NCBI RefSeq assembly: GCF_030530965.1
Contig: NZ_JAUMTY010000053.1
Span: forward strand, 1-15,701
From: Corynebacterium sp.
Lineage (GTDB): Bacteria > Actinomycetota > Actinomycetes > Mycobacteriales > Mycobacteriaceae
Reading direction: 5' to 3'
Length of the DNA stretch: 15,701 bases
Made by a program: the position numbers and the translations under genes. Below the pieces are notes generated by a model that was not told where the DNA came from, did not search any database, and worked only from the letters and a program-made list of their open reading frames with translations. How positions within the stretch are numbered: position 1 is the first letter of the stretch; each line of letters opens with the position of its first letter. Shown piece after piece: positions 6,581-13,434 of this stretch.

Positions 6581-7470
6581 TAGGATTCCTCCCGTGTTTT
6601 CTTTTCAGTATCTTTCAAAATATCCTCTAGTTGATTAGCGGGGAGATCAACAGATACGGACGTACCCTTGGTATCCTCCGCATTCGCCTTTTGTACGGCG
6701 TCGCTGTGCCACGCTTTCACCAATTTCTTGATGTTTTCGTCATTCTTCTTTTCGGGTCGAGTGGCGAGAACATTGATATATGGCTTTGCATTTTCAGCTT
6801 TGGGATCATCAGCGGCGATTGCCGTCTTCGGATCAATTCCCGCACGAAGGAGATACGTGTTATTGACGACGGCGGGCGTTCCTTCGCCCCATGCAGTAGC
6901 CGTTTGAGCAGCATCGACAGGTGTTACGCTGACCTTCGATTGCGATTGATCGATGTCCGCTGGGGTGGGGTTCAAAAGGCCTGTTTTCTTCAGCGTCACC
7001 AAGTGTTGTGCTTCGAGAAGGTTAATAGCGCGACCCTGGTTAGTGCTGTCATTGGGAATAGCGATCGACGTTCCGTCTTTAAGGTCATTAATGTCTGTAT
7101 GACCCTTATAGAACAAAGCGAGCGGAACAATTTCTGTCGAACCAACGGGAACGAGATCCGAATTAGATTCGACGTTATACGACGCCAAGAATTTAATGTG
7201 CTGGAATAAATTCACGTCCAAGACGCCCTCGCTGAGCGCGGTATTCGGCGTGTTGTAATCCGAGAAGTCCTGGACATCCAAGTGGACGCCTTCTTTCTCA
7301 GCTTCTTGACGGAAAGCGGTCCATGCCGTTTTCGACGAATCGGTCGTACCAATGGTCACGGTGTTAGATCCGCCGCCGCTTTCTCCCGGCGGATGGCACG
7401 CGGTGACGCCGGTCAATGTGAGCCCGGACGCCAGGATGAGCGCGCTGAGACGCCGTAATGATGTGACCAT
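6580..7470 (-). CDS. metQ: Methionine-binding lipoprotein MetQ (NlpA family)
   Basis: The 296-residue product is the substrate-binding subunit of the methionine importer, anchored outside the membrane. It begins with a lipoprotein signal: basic MVTSLRR, a hydrophobic core, then the lipobox VTAC with the acylated Cys at residue 25, followed by a Gly/Ser linker. The mature part has NlpA-family features: VTIGTTDSSKT, FSDYNTPNTALSEGVLDVNLFQHIKFL, AIPNDSTNQGRAINLLE and WGEGTPAVVNNTYLLRAGIDP. It is first in a metQ-metN-metI operon, an order also known from C. glutamicum. AAGGGA lies about 10 bases before the ATG. Control by McbR is supported by the operator at 7641-7656. Confidence 0.94.
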   Translation of the reverse strand: MVTSLRRLSALILASGLTLTGVTACHPPGESGGGSNTVTIGTTDSSKTAWTAFRQEAEKEGVHLDVQDFSDYNTPNTALSEGVLDVNLFQHIKFLASYNVESNSDLVPVGSTEIVPLALFYKGHTDINDLKDGTSIAIPNDSTNQGRAINLLEAQHLVTLKKTGLLNPTPADIDQSQSKVSVTPVDAAQTATAWGEGTPAVVNNTYLLRAGIDPKTAIAADDPKAENAKPYINVLATRPEKKNDENIKKLVKAWHSDAVQKANAEDTKGTSVSVDLPANQLEDILKDTEKKTREES

Positions 7471-7636
7471 GATCGTTGTGTCCCTTCATTCATGTGGTTG
7501 TCGTAATGATGCGATTGTCAGTCGAGTCTCTAAAGCGCTGCGTCTAACTCGTGGCCACAGCGTTGAGGCCAGACAAGGCTGGCCATGCTCGGACGGTGGA
7601 GATGAGCTCACGTGAACCGATACCCCAACGGCCAAA

Positions 7637-7664
7637 ATCATAGACCAAGCTGTCTAATTGTCGA
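7637..7664 (-). promoter_or_regulatory. metQ promoter
   Basis: On the minus strand a -35 element TCGACA (7659-7664) and a -10 element TATGAT (7637-7642) are separated by 16 bp. Each matches the vegetative consensus at five of six positions. The McbR operator fills the spacer and overlaps the -10. Transcription would start near 7630. Confidence 0.65.
7641..7656. promoter_or_regulatory. McbR operator
   Basis: TAGACCAAGCTGTCTA is an exact match to TAGAC-N6-GTCTA, the operator of McbR, the TetR-type repressor of methionine and cysteine metabolism in corynebacteria, which is released by S-adenosylhomocysteine. It overlaps the -10 and spacer of the metQ promoter, the expected place for repression. 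The perfect half-sites and the adjacent methionine importer make this a strong call. Confidence 0.88.
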
Positions 7665-7857
7665 GACTCATTCTGCCTTCTTGTGAAGAGATATAAAAAT
7701 TTGAGCCTAATGAGCGAGGTAACAAGCCATGTCGCGACGGAATTATGACCGATTTACGACGGGGGAGTGATGGGGCAGTGACGCAATAGCCGACGGGAAA
7801 TTGGCGGGGTGAAGGGTGGGGTAGTGTGCGAAAAATAGGGCGCTGCCAGGCGATGTC

Positions 7858-7902
7858 TTGGGTGTGGGGAATCGCACTAGCGATAATCGAACACGCGTAC
7901 TA
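7858..7902 (+). promoter_or_regulatory. dnaE2 promoter with LexA-like SOS box
   Basis: The box TCGAACACGCGTACTA (7887-7902) keeps TCGAAC in the left half and GTAC in the right half, the same GAAC-N4-GTAC core as the imuA' box. GATAAT (7882-7887) just before it is a good -10. TTGGGT (7858-7863), 18 bp upstream, is a weak -35. LexA bound here would cover the start of transcription. The box ends 10 bp before the annotated dnaE2 ATG. SOS control of dnaE2 is known from mycobacteria. Confidence 0.7.
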
Positions 7903-7912
7903 ATCTATCGCT

Positions 7913-10900
7913 ATGGATTGGGTGACGGCTCGAGGTTCGATGAATGGCAGGCCACTGTCGTGGTCGCGGCTGGAGCGTATCTTATCAGGAACAGATACCG
8001 AGCCCATTTCTTCCTCGGATCCCTCACAAAATGCCACTTCATCTGGTGTTTCTCCGGCGCGGTCGGGTACGGCGACGATGGTCTCTCATCAGGACGAGAG
8101 CCCTCGTGCTGGAGTTAACCACCGCGATCATATTCCTTTTGCTGAACTGCACGCATGTTCGGCATATTCATTTCTCCGTGGCGCATCCTCGCCCGCCGAA
8201 ATGGTGGATTCAGCTGCCGAATTAGGCCTCGAAGCGCTCGCGTTGGTGGATCGTGACGGGGTGTACGGCGCTGTTCAATTCGCGGAGGCTGCCGCCGATT
8301 CCGGGATCGCCACGATTTTCGGCGCGGAGCTGACATTGACGCCGTCTGTTTCCTCACCCCAGGCTGCGTCGGCGTCGCCCTCGTCGCAAAGCTCGGTTTA
8401 TTCACCTCAGCCTACGTCGTCGAAAAACGAAAGAATTTTAACGGTGCTCTGCCGTGGTGCGGAGGGGTATCGACGCCTCTCGCGCGTGATTTCCGACGCT
8501 CACATGTGTACGGGCGAGAAGAATGAGGTGTGCTATCCGCCTATTGAGGAGCTGGCTCGGCGCGGTGGTGACCACTGGATTATTCTGGCGGACTATTCAT
8601 GGACGCCCCACCTTGATGAGCTCGTGGAGCATTTTCCTCGGGTTGTTGTGGAGCTCGACCGGCTGCTCACCCCTGATGATGCCGACCGTCATGAAGAACA
8701 ATTGGAGGCCGCTGAACAGCTGGGTCTAGCGGCGGTGTATTCCTCTGCTGCCACCGCGGCGCGGCCCAAAAGTGGGCGTCTAGCTGGGGCGAAAACAGCG
8801 CTGAGGTATCGGAAAGATGTTGAGGATGCGGAGCCGTACACGCACCCCATCGGTGGGACATACTTGCGCAGTGGGGCGGAAATGTTCGACGCTGACTATC
8901 CGGAGCTCACGGCGAACACGCTTGCCGTAGCCCGTGAGTGTGCCTTCACGCTGACCACCATTGCGCCGGAGCTTCCCGATTGGCCGGTTCCGGAGGGGCA
9001 TACCGAAATCACCTGGCTCGAGCACATGGTGGAGGAGCGTGGCTCTGTGCGTTACGGCTCGCGGGAGGATAACCCCGCAGCGTGGGCACAAATTGACCAC
9101 GAACTCAACGTGATTGGGAGCCTGAATTTCCCGGGGTACTTCCTCATTGTGACGGACTTGGTCGACTTTTGCCGCCAGGCCAATATTCTGGCGCAGGGGA
9201 GAGGTTCGTCGGCCAACTCGGCGGTGTGCTTTGCTCTTGGAATTACCAATGTTGATCCCGTTGCTGCCGATCTTCTCTTCGAACGCTTCCTCAGCCCGGA
9301 AAGGGAAGGCCCCCCGGACATTGACCTGGACATTGAGTCGGGCCGTCGGGAAGAAGTTATCCAGTATTGCTATAACAAGTACGGCAGAGAAAACGCTGCT
9401 CAGGTGGCTAATGTCATTACATATCGACGACGAGGAGCCCTCCGCGATGCAGCCCGCGCCCTGGGGTATTCACCCGGCCGCATCGACGCATGGGTGCGTG
9501 GTCTCGATGATGCTCCCAAGGATGTGGCAACCCTTGCCGATCAACTCCGCGGGCAGCCCCGCCACCTGGGGATCCACTCGGGCGGAATGGTGATCTGTGA
9601 CCGCCCCATTGCCGACGTCGTCCCCGTCGAATGGGCACGAATGGAGAACCGCTCCATCATCCAGTGGGACAAAGACGACGCAGCCAGCGGAGGTCTCGTC
9701 AAATTCGACCTCCTCGGGCTCGGCATGTTGGAAGCCATCCATCACGCCATCGACCAAGTTCGCGACCACCGCGGACGAACAGTGAACCTGTGGCAACTCG
9801 GGCTCGATGACCCCGAGGTGTACGCCATGCTCGCCCGGGCCGACGCTGTGGGCGTGTTTCAAGTGGAATCCCGTGCTCAAATGTCCGCCCTGCCCCGGCT
9901 CAAGCCACGCGAGTTCTACGACCTCGTCGTCCAGGTTGCCCTCATTCGCCCAGGTCCCATCCAAGGCGGTTCGGTCCACCCCTACATTCGACGTCGAAAC
10001 GGTGAGGAAGAAGTCACTTTTGACCACCCCTGCCTCAAGGACGCGCTAGCAAAAACGCTGGGTGTCCCGCTGTTTCAGGAACAGGTCATGAGGGTCGCCG
10101 TCGACGCCGCAGGGTTCACACCCGTCGAGGCCGACGCCCTCCGGCGCGCCATGGGGTCGAAGCGCTCCGCCAAGAAAATGGAACAGCTCCACGAACGCTT
10201 CGCCCGCGGCTGCCGCGAGAAACACGGCATGGATGAGGCCACCATCACCACGCTGTGGAAGAAAATCATCGCCTTCGCCGCCTACGGTTTCCCCGAATCC
10301 CACGCACAATCCTTCGCGTCGATCGTCTACTTCTCCGCGTGGTTCAAGCGCTACTACCCGGCGGAATTCTGCGTCGCCCTCCTCCGAGCCCAGCCCATGG
10401 GGTTTTACTCCCCACAGTCGCTCATTGCCGACGCCCGACGCCACGGCGTCGAGATTCTCCCCATCGACGTCAACCACTCCGACGTGGAGGCCAACGCCAT
10501 TGACAACCCTGACCTGGAACCCGGCGCCGCCAACAGTCTGAGGCTGGGACTCGGCGCTGTGAAGGGGCTCGGTGCCCGTGGGGCACAGGCTGTCGTTCAG
10601 GCCCGTCACGATGGCGGCCCCTTTACGCGAATTGCGGATCTGTCGCGCCGGGCGGGAATCAGTGTGTCCCAGGTGGAGGCGCTTGCCACCGCCGGTGCGC
10701 TTCGCAGCATGGGGATTGACCGGCGCGAAGGCCTGTGGGCTGCGGGAATTGCGGCTCATGAACGACCCGGCATGCTCCCTGGGATGAGTGAAATCTCGAT
10801 ACCGTCCCTACCGGGGATGAGCGCGTTTGAACTCGCCGCGGCGGACATAGCGTCGACGGGCATCACAGCCGATATCCACCCCGTCGAACTACTGAGAAAA

Positions 10901-11245
10901 CACCTGGACAATGCGGGGATCGTATCCATCACCCAGTTGGCGTCGTGCGAAGACTCCACCCGTGTGACCGTCGCGGGGACAGTCACACACCGTCAGCGGC
11001 CAGGAACCGCAGGAGGCGTAGTTTTCCTCGGCCTGGAAGATGAAACAGGCCTTGCGAACATCACAGTGTCCCCCGGGTGCTGGACGCGCTACAGAACGGT
11101 AGCCCAAACATCACGGATGGTCGCTATACGGGGAATCGTCCACAACGCAGCCGGGGCCGTCGCCGTCGTGGCAGACCGCATCGACTCTCTGGACACCTCA
11201 CTGGGAGGAGCGGCCCTTGCCGGACCATCACGAGATTTCCGGTGA
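7913..11245 (+). CDS. dnaE2: DnaE2 error-prone DNA polymerase III alpha subunit
   Basis: The 1110-residue C-family polymerase carries out SOS mutagenic translesion synthesis together with ImuA' and ImuB. Domains in order are an N-terminal PLSWSRLERILSG typical of DnaE2 (14-26), a low-complexity stretch, a PHP domain from about 74, the polymerase palm with PDIDLD (Asp469 and Asp471) and KFDLLGLGML (Asp599) as the three catalytic acids, fingers, a helix-hairpin-helix region with GLGAVKGLGARGAQAV, and a C-terminal OB fold (about 1020-1095). The PHP motifs are altered: HACS at 80-83 where metal-binding PHP domains have HxHS, and VDRDG at 112-116 for TDHDG. A Ser/Pro-rich insert lies at about 144-172. 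The ATG at 7913 has no ribosome site; the ATG at 7940 (Met10) follows GAGG and may be the true start. It is separated from imuA'B by the met operon. Confidence 0.93.
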   Translation: MDWVTARGSMNGRPLSWSRLERILSGTDTEPISSSDPSQNATSSGVSPARSGTATMVSHQDESPRAGVNHRDHIPFAELHACSAYSFLRGASSPAEMVDSAAELGLEALALVDRDGVYGAVQFAEAAADSGIATIFGAELTLTPSVSSPQAASASPSSQSSVYSPQPTSSKNERILTVLCRGAEGYRRLSRVISDAHMCTGEKNEVCYPPIEELARRGGDHWIILADYSWTPHLDELVEHFPRVVVELDRLLTPDDADRHEEQLEAAEQLGLAAVYSSAATAARPKSGRLAGAKTALRYRKDVEDAEPYTHPIGGTYLRSGAEMFDADYPELTANTLAVARECAFTLTTIAPELPDWPVPEGHTEITWLEHMVEERGSVRYGSREDNPAAWAQIDHELNVIGSLNFPGYFLIVTDLVDFCRQANILAQGRGSSANSAVCFALGITNVDPVAADLLFERFLSPEREGPPDIDLDIESGRREEVIQYCYNKYGRENAAQVANVITYRRRGALRDAARALGYSPGRIDAWVRGLDDAPKDVATLADQLRGQPRHLGIHSGGMVICDRPIADVVPVEWARMENRSIIQWDKDDAASGGLVKFDLLGLGMLEAIHHAIDQVRDHRGRTVNLWQLGLDDPEVYAMLARADAVGVFQVESRAQMSALPRLKPREFYDLVVQVALIRPGPIQGGSVHPYIRRRNGEEEVTFDHPCLKDALAKTLGVPLFQEQVMRVAVDAAGFTPVEADALRRAMGSKRSAKKMEQLHERFARGCREKHGMDEATITTLWKKIIAFAAYGFPESHAQSFASIVYFSAWFKRYYPAEFCVALLRAQPMGFYSPQSLIADARRHGVEILPIDVNHSDVEANAIDNPDLEPGAANSLRLGLGAVKGLGARGAQAVVQARHDGGPFTRIADLSRRAGISVSQVEALATAGALRSMGIDRREGLWAAGIAAHERPGMLPGMSEISIPSLPGMSAFELAAADIASTGITADIHPVELLRKHLDNAGIVSITQLASCEDSTRVTVAGTVTHRQRPGTAGGVVFLGLEDETGLANITVSPGCWTRYRTVAQTSRMVAIRGIVHNAAGAVAVVADRIDSLDTSLGGAALAGPSRDFR

Positions 11246-11282
11246 CCGCCTATACGCCCCGGGCAAGCACTATTACGCCCAC

Positions 11283-11870
11283 CTATACGCCCTGGTAGCC
11301 GAGCTGGCGCCACGCTTCATAAGCGCCCACCGCCGCCGCGTTCGACAAATTCATCGACCGGCGCCCGGGAAGCATAGGGATCCGCACGTGGCTCGTAATC
11401 CGAGGATCAGCCAACGCTTCAGCGCTCAGGCCGGTGGGTTCACAACCGAAAAGCAGCACATCGCCCCACTGGTAGGGCACAGTGTCCACACGCACCGAGG
11501 TATGCGACGTAAACGCATACACCTTCGGCCCATCCGGCGCCCCCGCGCCCAGCGTCGTCAAACACTCGTCCAAGCTGGGGTGAATAGTCACGTCTACCAA
11601 GTCGTGATAGTCCAGCCCGGCCCGTCGTAAATTCTTTTCCTCCAAATTGAACCCCAGCGGTTCGCACAAATGCAGATGCGCCCCCACACCTGCACACATG
11701 CGGATCGCATTGCCAGTGTTCGGAGGTATCACCGGCTGGTCAAATACAACATGAAGAGGAGGGTTAGGGTTGCGGATCGTGTCCTCGCCCAGCGCACGCG
11801 CTATCCCATGGGCCCGATCGTGCACCGAATTAAGATCGCGCACCGAATTCACATCAGCTTCACTCATCAT
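11283..11870 (-). CDS. trmL: tRNA (cytidine/uridine-34 2'-O)-methyltransferase, TrmL/SPOUT family
   Basis: The 195-residue protein matches TrmL, the SpoU/TrmD-fold enzyme that methylates the ribose of the wobble base in certain leucine tRNAs using S-adenosylmethionine. Conserved segments are LHVVFDQPVIPPNTGNAIRM, GAHLHLCEPLGF with LRRAGLDYHDL, LLFGCEPTGLS, and IPMLPGRRSMNLSNAAAVGAYEAWRQLGY, which form the knotted cofactor site. The usual family start is at LHVVF, so this protein has about 38 extra N-terminal residues containing a short tandem repeat (NSVRDL-NSVHD). The FGPE motif has Cys for Pro. The start is uncertain: two ATGs in tandem lie at 11870 and 11867, with only GGTGAG upstream. It is convergent with dnaE2 (37-bp gap, no clear terminator) and 75 bp downstream of the SDR gene on the same strand, so an operon with it is possible. 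Confidence 0.88.
   Translation of the reverse strand: MMSEADVNSVRDLNSVHDRAHGIARALGEDTIRNPNPPLHVVFDQPVIPPNTGNAIRMCAGVGAHLHLCEPLGFNLEEKNLRRAGLDYHDLVDVTIHPSLDECLTTLGAGAPDGPKVYAFTSHTSVRVDTVPYQWGDVLLFGCEPTGLSAEALADPRITSHVRIPMLPGRRSMNLSNAAAVGAYEAWRQLGYQGV
11816..11849 (-). repeat. Two-copy 16-bp tandem repeat in the trmL N-terminal extension
   Basis: GATCGTGCACCGAATT (11816-11831) and GATCGCGCACCGAATT (11834-11849) match at 15 of 16 positions with an 18-bp period, i.e. six codons. They encode the NSVRDL/NSVHD repeat in the part of the protein that precedes the conserved TrmL fold. This suggests a recent small duplication in an unconstrained tail. Confidence 0.7.
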
Positions 11871-11945
11871 GGATTACCGTACTCACCCTCGACCCGCCGA
11901 TTCCCGCTGCCACTGAGCCTAACTCGCTAACGTGCTCACTGCCGC

Positions 11946-12992
11946 TTAGCTAGCCGTAGCACCACCGTCGATAGACAAGCTAGAGCCGGTAATCAGGCGG
12001 GCATAGTCGGAGCACAACCAAATAATCTGTGCTGCGACCTCATCCACCGTCGCCATTTCCTTAATCGAATTACGGTTCAGCAGCACTTTTTCTACCACTT
12101 CATCTTCGGGGAGCCAATGCAGCGCAGCCTGCTGCCGGATCTGCTTCTGAACCTGCGCAGTCCTCGTAAAACCGGGGTTCACACAATTCGCGGTCACACC
12201 GTGAGGCCCACCCTCAATCGCCGTGACCTTCGTCAACCCCTCCAGGCCATGCATCGCGGACGTGTAGGCCACGCGCCCCTCCGACCCGCGGAGCCCATGC
12301 ACGCTGCACACATTCACAATGCGCCCCCACTCTTCCTCGTACATGTGGGGGAGCGCCGCCCGCGTCAGCAAAAACGGTGCAGTCAACATGGTGTCGATAA
12401 TCCGATCCCAGTCCGCCGGTTCGTAATCCTCAATATGGGCAATGACCTGCGAACCTGCACAGTTGACCAAAATATCGCAATCCAGAGTCATCTCGGCCAG
12501 AAGTTCATGGTCGCGCAAATCCACATCCCACACTTCCGCGGAACCACCGAGTTCGTGGATATCATCCACCGTTCCGTCGGTATCCTGACCAATTAAATCA
12601 GCGACGATGACGTGCGCGCCCGACGCCGCCAACGCCCGCGCCGCGGCCGCACCAATCCCGCCGGCACCCCCAGTGACGACGGCGGTACGTCCGCTTAAAT
12701 CGACAGAAATAAAACCATGCGGTTCCGTTTCGACGACGCTCTGGCCGGCGTTTGATTTCACATTCAACGATGATGCGGTGACGCTCTGATCCTGGCGCGC
12801 GCCCGTGGTGTCGGTGGTGTTCGCGGTGGCCTCGGCGCGGTCGAAATGCGATCCTTGCGTCTCGTTCGTCGAGGACGTCGGGGTAGAAGCGCTATCGGCG
12901 CCTGCTGAGCTATCCGTACCTTCAGCGCCGCCGGAGTTTCCTAAGCCCTCTGAGTCGTCGGGACGGGGCGAAGCCGATTTCTTCCGAATCAT
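11946..12992 (-). CDS. Short-chain dehydrogenase/reductase homologue with altered active site and long N-terminal tail
   Basis: The 348-residue protein has an SDR domain from about residue 94: cofactor motif TGGAGGIG (107-114), Asp132 after the second strand (NAD preference), NCAG (177-180), Ser230 and Tyr243. The closest fold I recognise is D-3-hydroxybutyrate dehydrogenase; Gln182, His232 (SVHGL) and Gln284 correspond to its substrate-binding residues. The catalytic Lys of YxxxK is Met247 (YTSAM), and the tetrad Asn is Met202 (TMLTAPF where the family has LNL). Normal dehydrogenase activity is therefore doubtful. Residues 1-93 are a low-complexity Ser/Thr/Ala/Gly/Asp tail with no signal peptide. 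There is no in-frame Met before 168, and GGGAG lies 10 bases before the ATG; a TTG or GTG start near residue 76 would remove most of the tail. It is upstream of trmL and divergent from clpC. Confidence 0.8.
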   Translation of the reverse strand: MIRKKSASPRPDDSEGLGNSGGAEGTDSSAGADSASTPTSSTNETQGSHFDRAEATANTTDTTGARQDQSVTASSLNVKSNAGQSVVETEPHGFISVDLSGRTAVVTGGAGGIGAAAARALAASGAHVIVADLIGQDTDGTVDDIHELGGSAEVWDVDLRDHELLAEMTLDCDILVNCAGSQVIAHIEDYEPADWDRIIDTMLTAPFLLTRAALPHMYEEEWGRIVNVCSVHGLRGSEGRVAYTSAMHGLEGLTKVTAIEGGPHGVTANCVNPGFTRTAQVQKQIRQQAALHWLPEDEVVEKVLLNRNSIKEMATVDEVAAQIIWLCSDYARLITGSSLSIDGGATAS

Positions 12993-13034
12993 GATGATGT
13001 GTCTCCCACGTGGTGATGTCGATTAATAATTGTG

Positions 13035-13048
13035 CGCGCTGAAGCGCG
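13035..13048. promoter_or_regulatory. Palindrome in the SDR gene leader, possible operator
   Basis: CGCGCT and AGCGCG are perfect complements around GA. The site lies 43 bp upstream of the SDR ATG, just upstream (on the minus strand) of the AT-rich TATTAAT at 13022-13028, which could be a -10. A regulator bound here would cover the promoter. The binding protein is unknown. It resembles a ClgR site with a shortened centre. Confidence 0.35.
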
Positions 13049-13159
13049 ATCGTTATGTTGGGCTACTTTAGCCAGCGCCGGGGAACCCCGCAGCCGCCGT
13101 CGCGGTGAGTTCGGACGGGGGGTGGCGCCGATCGTGCGATTTTGGGCCTCATATCGCCA

Positions 13160-13177
13160 TGTTCGCTCCCGGCGTAC
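13160..13177. promoter_or_regulatory. Candidate ClgR-binding site upstream of clpC
   Basis: TGTTCGCTCCCGGCGTAC fits the corynebacterial ClgR consensus as I remember it (WNNWCGCYNANRGCGWWS) at all but the central A. ClgR activates clpC and clpP1P2 in C. glutamicum, so the location agrees. It lies about 110 bp upstream of the SigH-like promoter and 257 bp before the clpC ATG, which is rather far for a direct activator of that promoter. Confidence 0.45.
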
Positions 13178-13285
13178 GCACGTCTGAGCAGCCGTCGACA
13201 ATGTGTTTGACCTGCATAAATAAAGGTGTAGCAGTATATCTGATGTCCCTTTTTCGACGTTTTCGGGCAAGTAATCTCCGCCAAG

Positions 13286-13312
13286 GGGAAGTTCATGTCC
13301 GGCCCAGCCGTT
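13286..13312 (+). promoter_or_regulatory. Candidate SigH-type (ECF) promoter for clpC
   Basis: GGGAAG (13286-13291) and CGTT (13309-13312) have 18 bp between GGAAG and GTT, close to the GGAA(T/C)-N17-19-GTT pattern of actinobacterial SigH promoters. It would give a leader of about 115 nt before clpC. The heat-shock link is known for clp genes in corynebacteria. The fifth base of the -35 (G) departs from consensus. Confidence 0.4.
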
Positions 13313-13434
13313 ACAGTGGTGTGAAACCATAAGTCGCTGGTGTGTCTGCAATCCAGTTCGGTGAGCATCCACCGTCCCGGAGAAAAGAACCCAACGGCCG
13401 GACAACGCTTATTTTTCAACGCGAAGGACAGTAC

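Larger units (their letters stand above)
7471..7912. other. Divergent intergenic region between metQ and dnaE2
   Basis: This 442-bp stretch carries control elements for both directions: a minus-strand promoter with an embedded McbR operator (7637-7664) and a plus-strand promoter with a LexA-like box (7858-7902). The predicted metQ transcript would have a leader of roughly 160 nt. It includes a 6-bp stem hairpin (GGCCAG 7567-7572 / CTGGCC 7579-7584) and a possible 18-codon minus-strand reading frame (7530-7586). No SAM or other riboswitch was recognised. I saw nothing definite between about 7665 and 7857. Confidence 0.65.
12993..13434. other. Divergent intergenic region between the SDR gene and clpC
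   Basis: No convincing gene is present in these 442 bp. Elements seen are a 6+2+6 palindrome CGCGCT-GA-AGCGCG (13035-13048), a CGGGG-AA-CCCCG dyad (13079-13090), a ClgR-like site (13160-13177) and a SigH-like promoter (13286-13312). An AT-rich stretch around 13215-13256 may contain further promoters, but no pair with correct spacing stood out. Confidence 0.6.

Noticed and set aside
7486..7611. 41-codon GTG-started minus-strand frame in the metQ leader
   Set aside because: No ribosome site, no conserved look, and it overlaps another possible frame. It is not enough to call a gene.
7729..7770. 13-codon plus-strand frame MSRRNYDRFTTGE upstream of dnaE2
   Set aside because: It lies upstream of the likely dnaE2 promoter, its GAGG is about 10 bases away, and there is no further support.
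10046..10759. 237-codon minus-strand frame
   Set aside because: It is antisense to the dnaE2 fingers region and is explained by the codon bias of dnaE2.
11249..11291. CCTATACGCC direct repeat (11249-11258 and 11282-11291) in the dnaE2/trmL gap
   Set aside because: Only 10 bp, two copies, one of them partly coding; it can arise by chance. It does not form a terminator.
13207..13240. TTGACC and TATATC as a vegetative clpC promoter
   Set aside because: The spacing is 22 bp, too long for a sigma-A promoter.
13105..13332. 75-codon plus-strand frame between the SDR gene and clpC
   Set aside because: No ribosome site and a composition typical of noncoding DNA. It overlaps the likely control sites of clpC.
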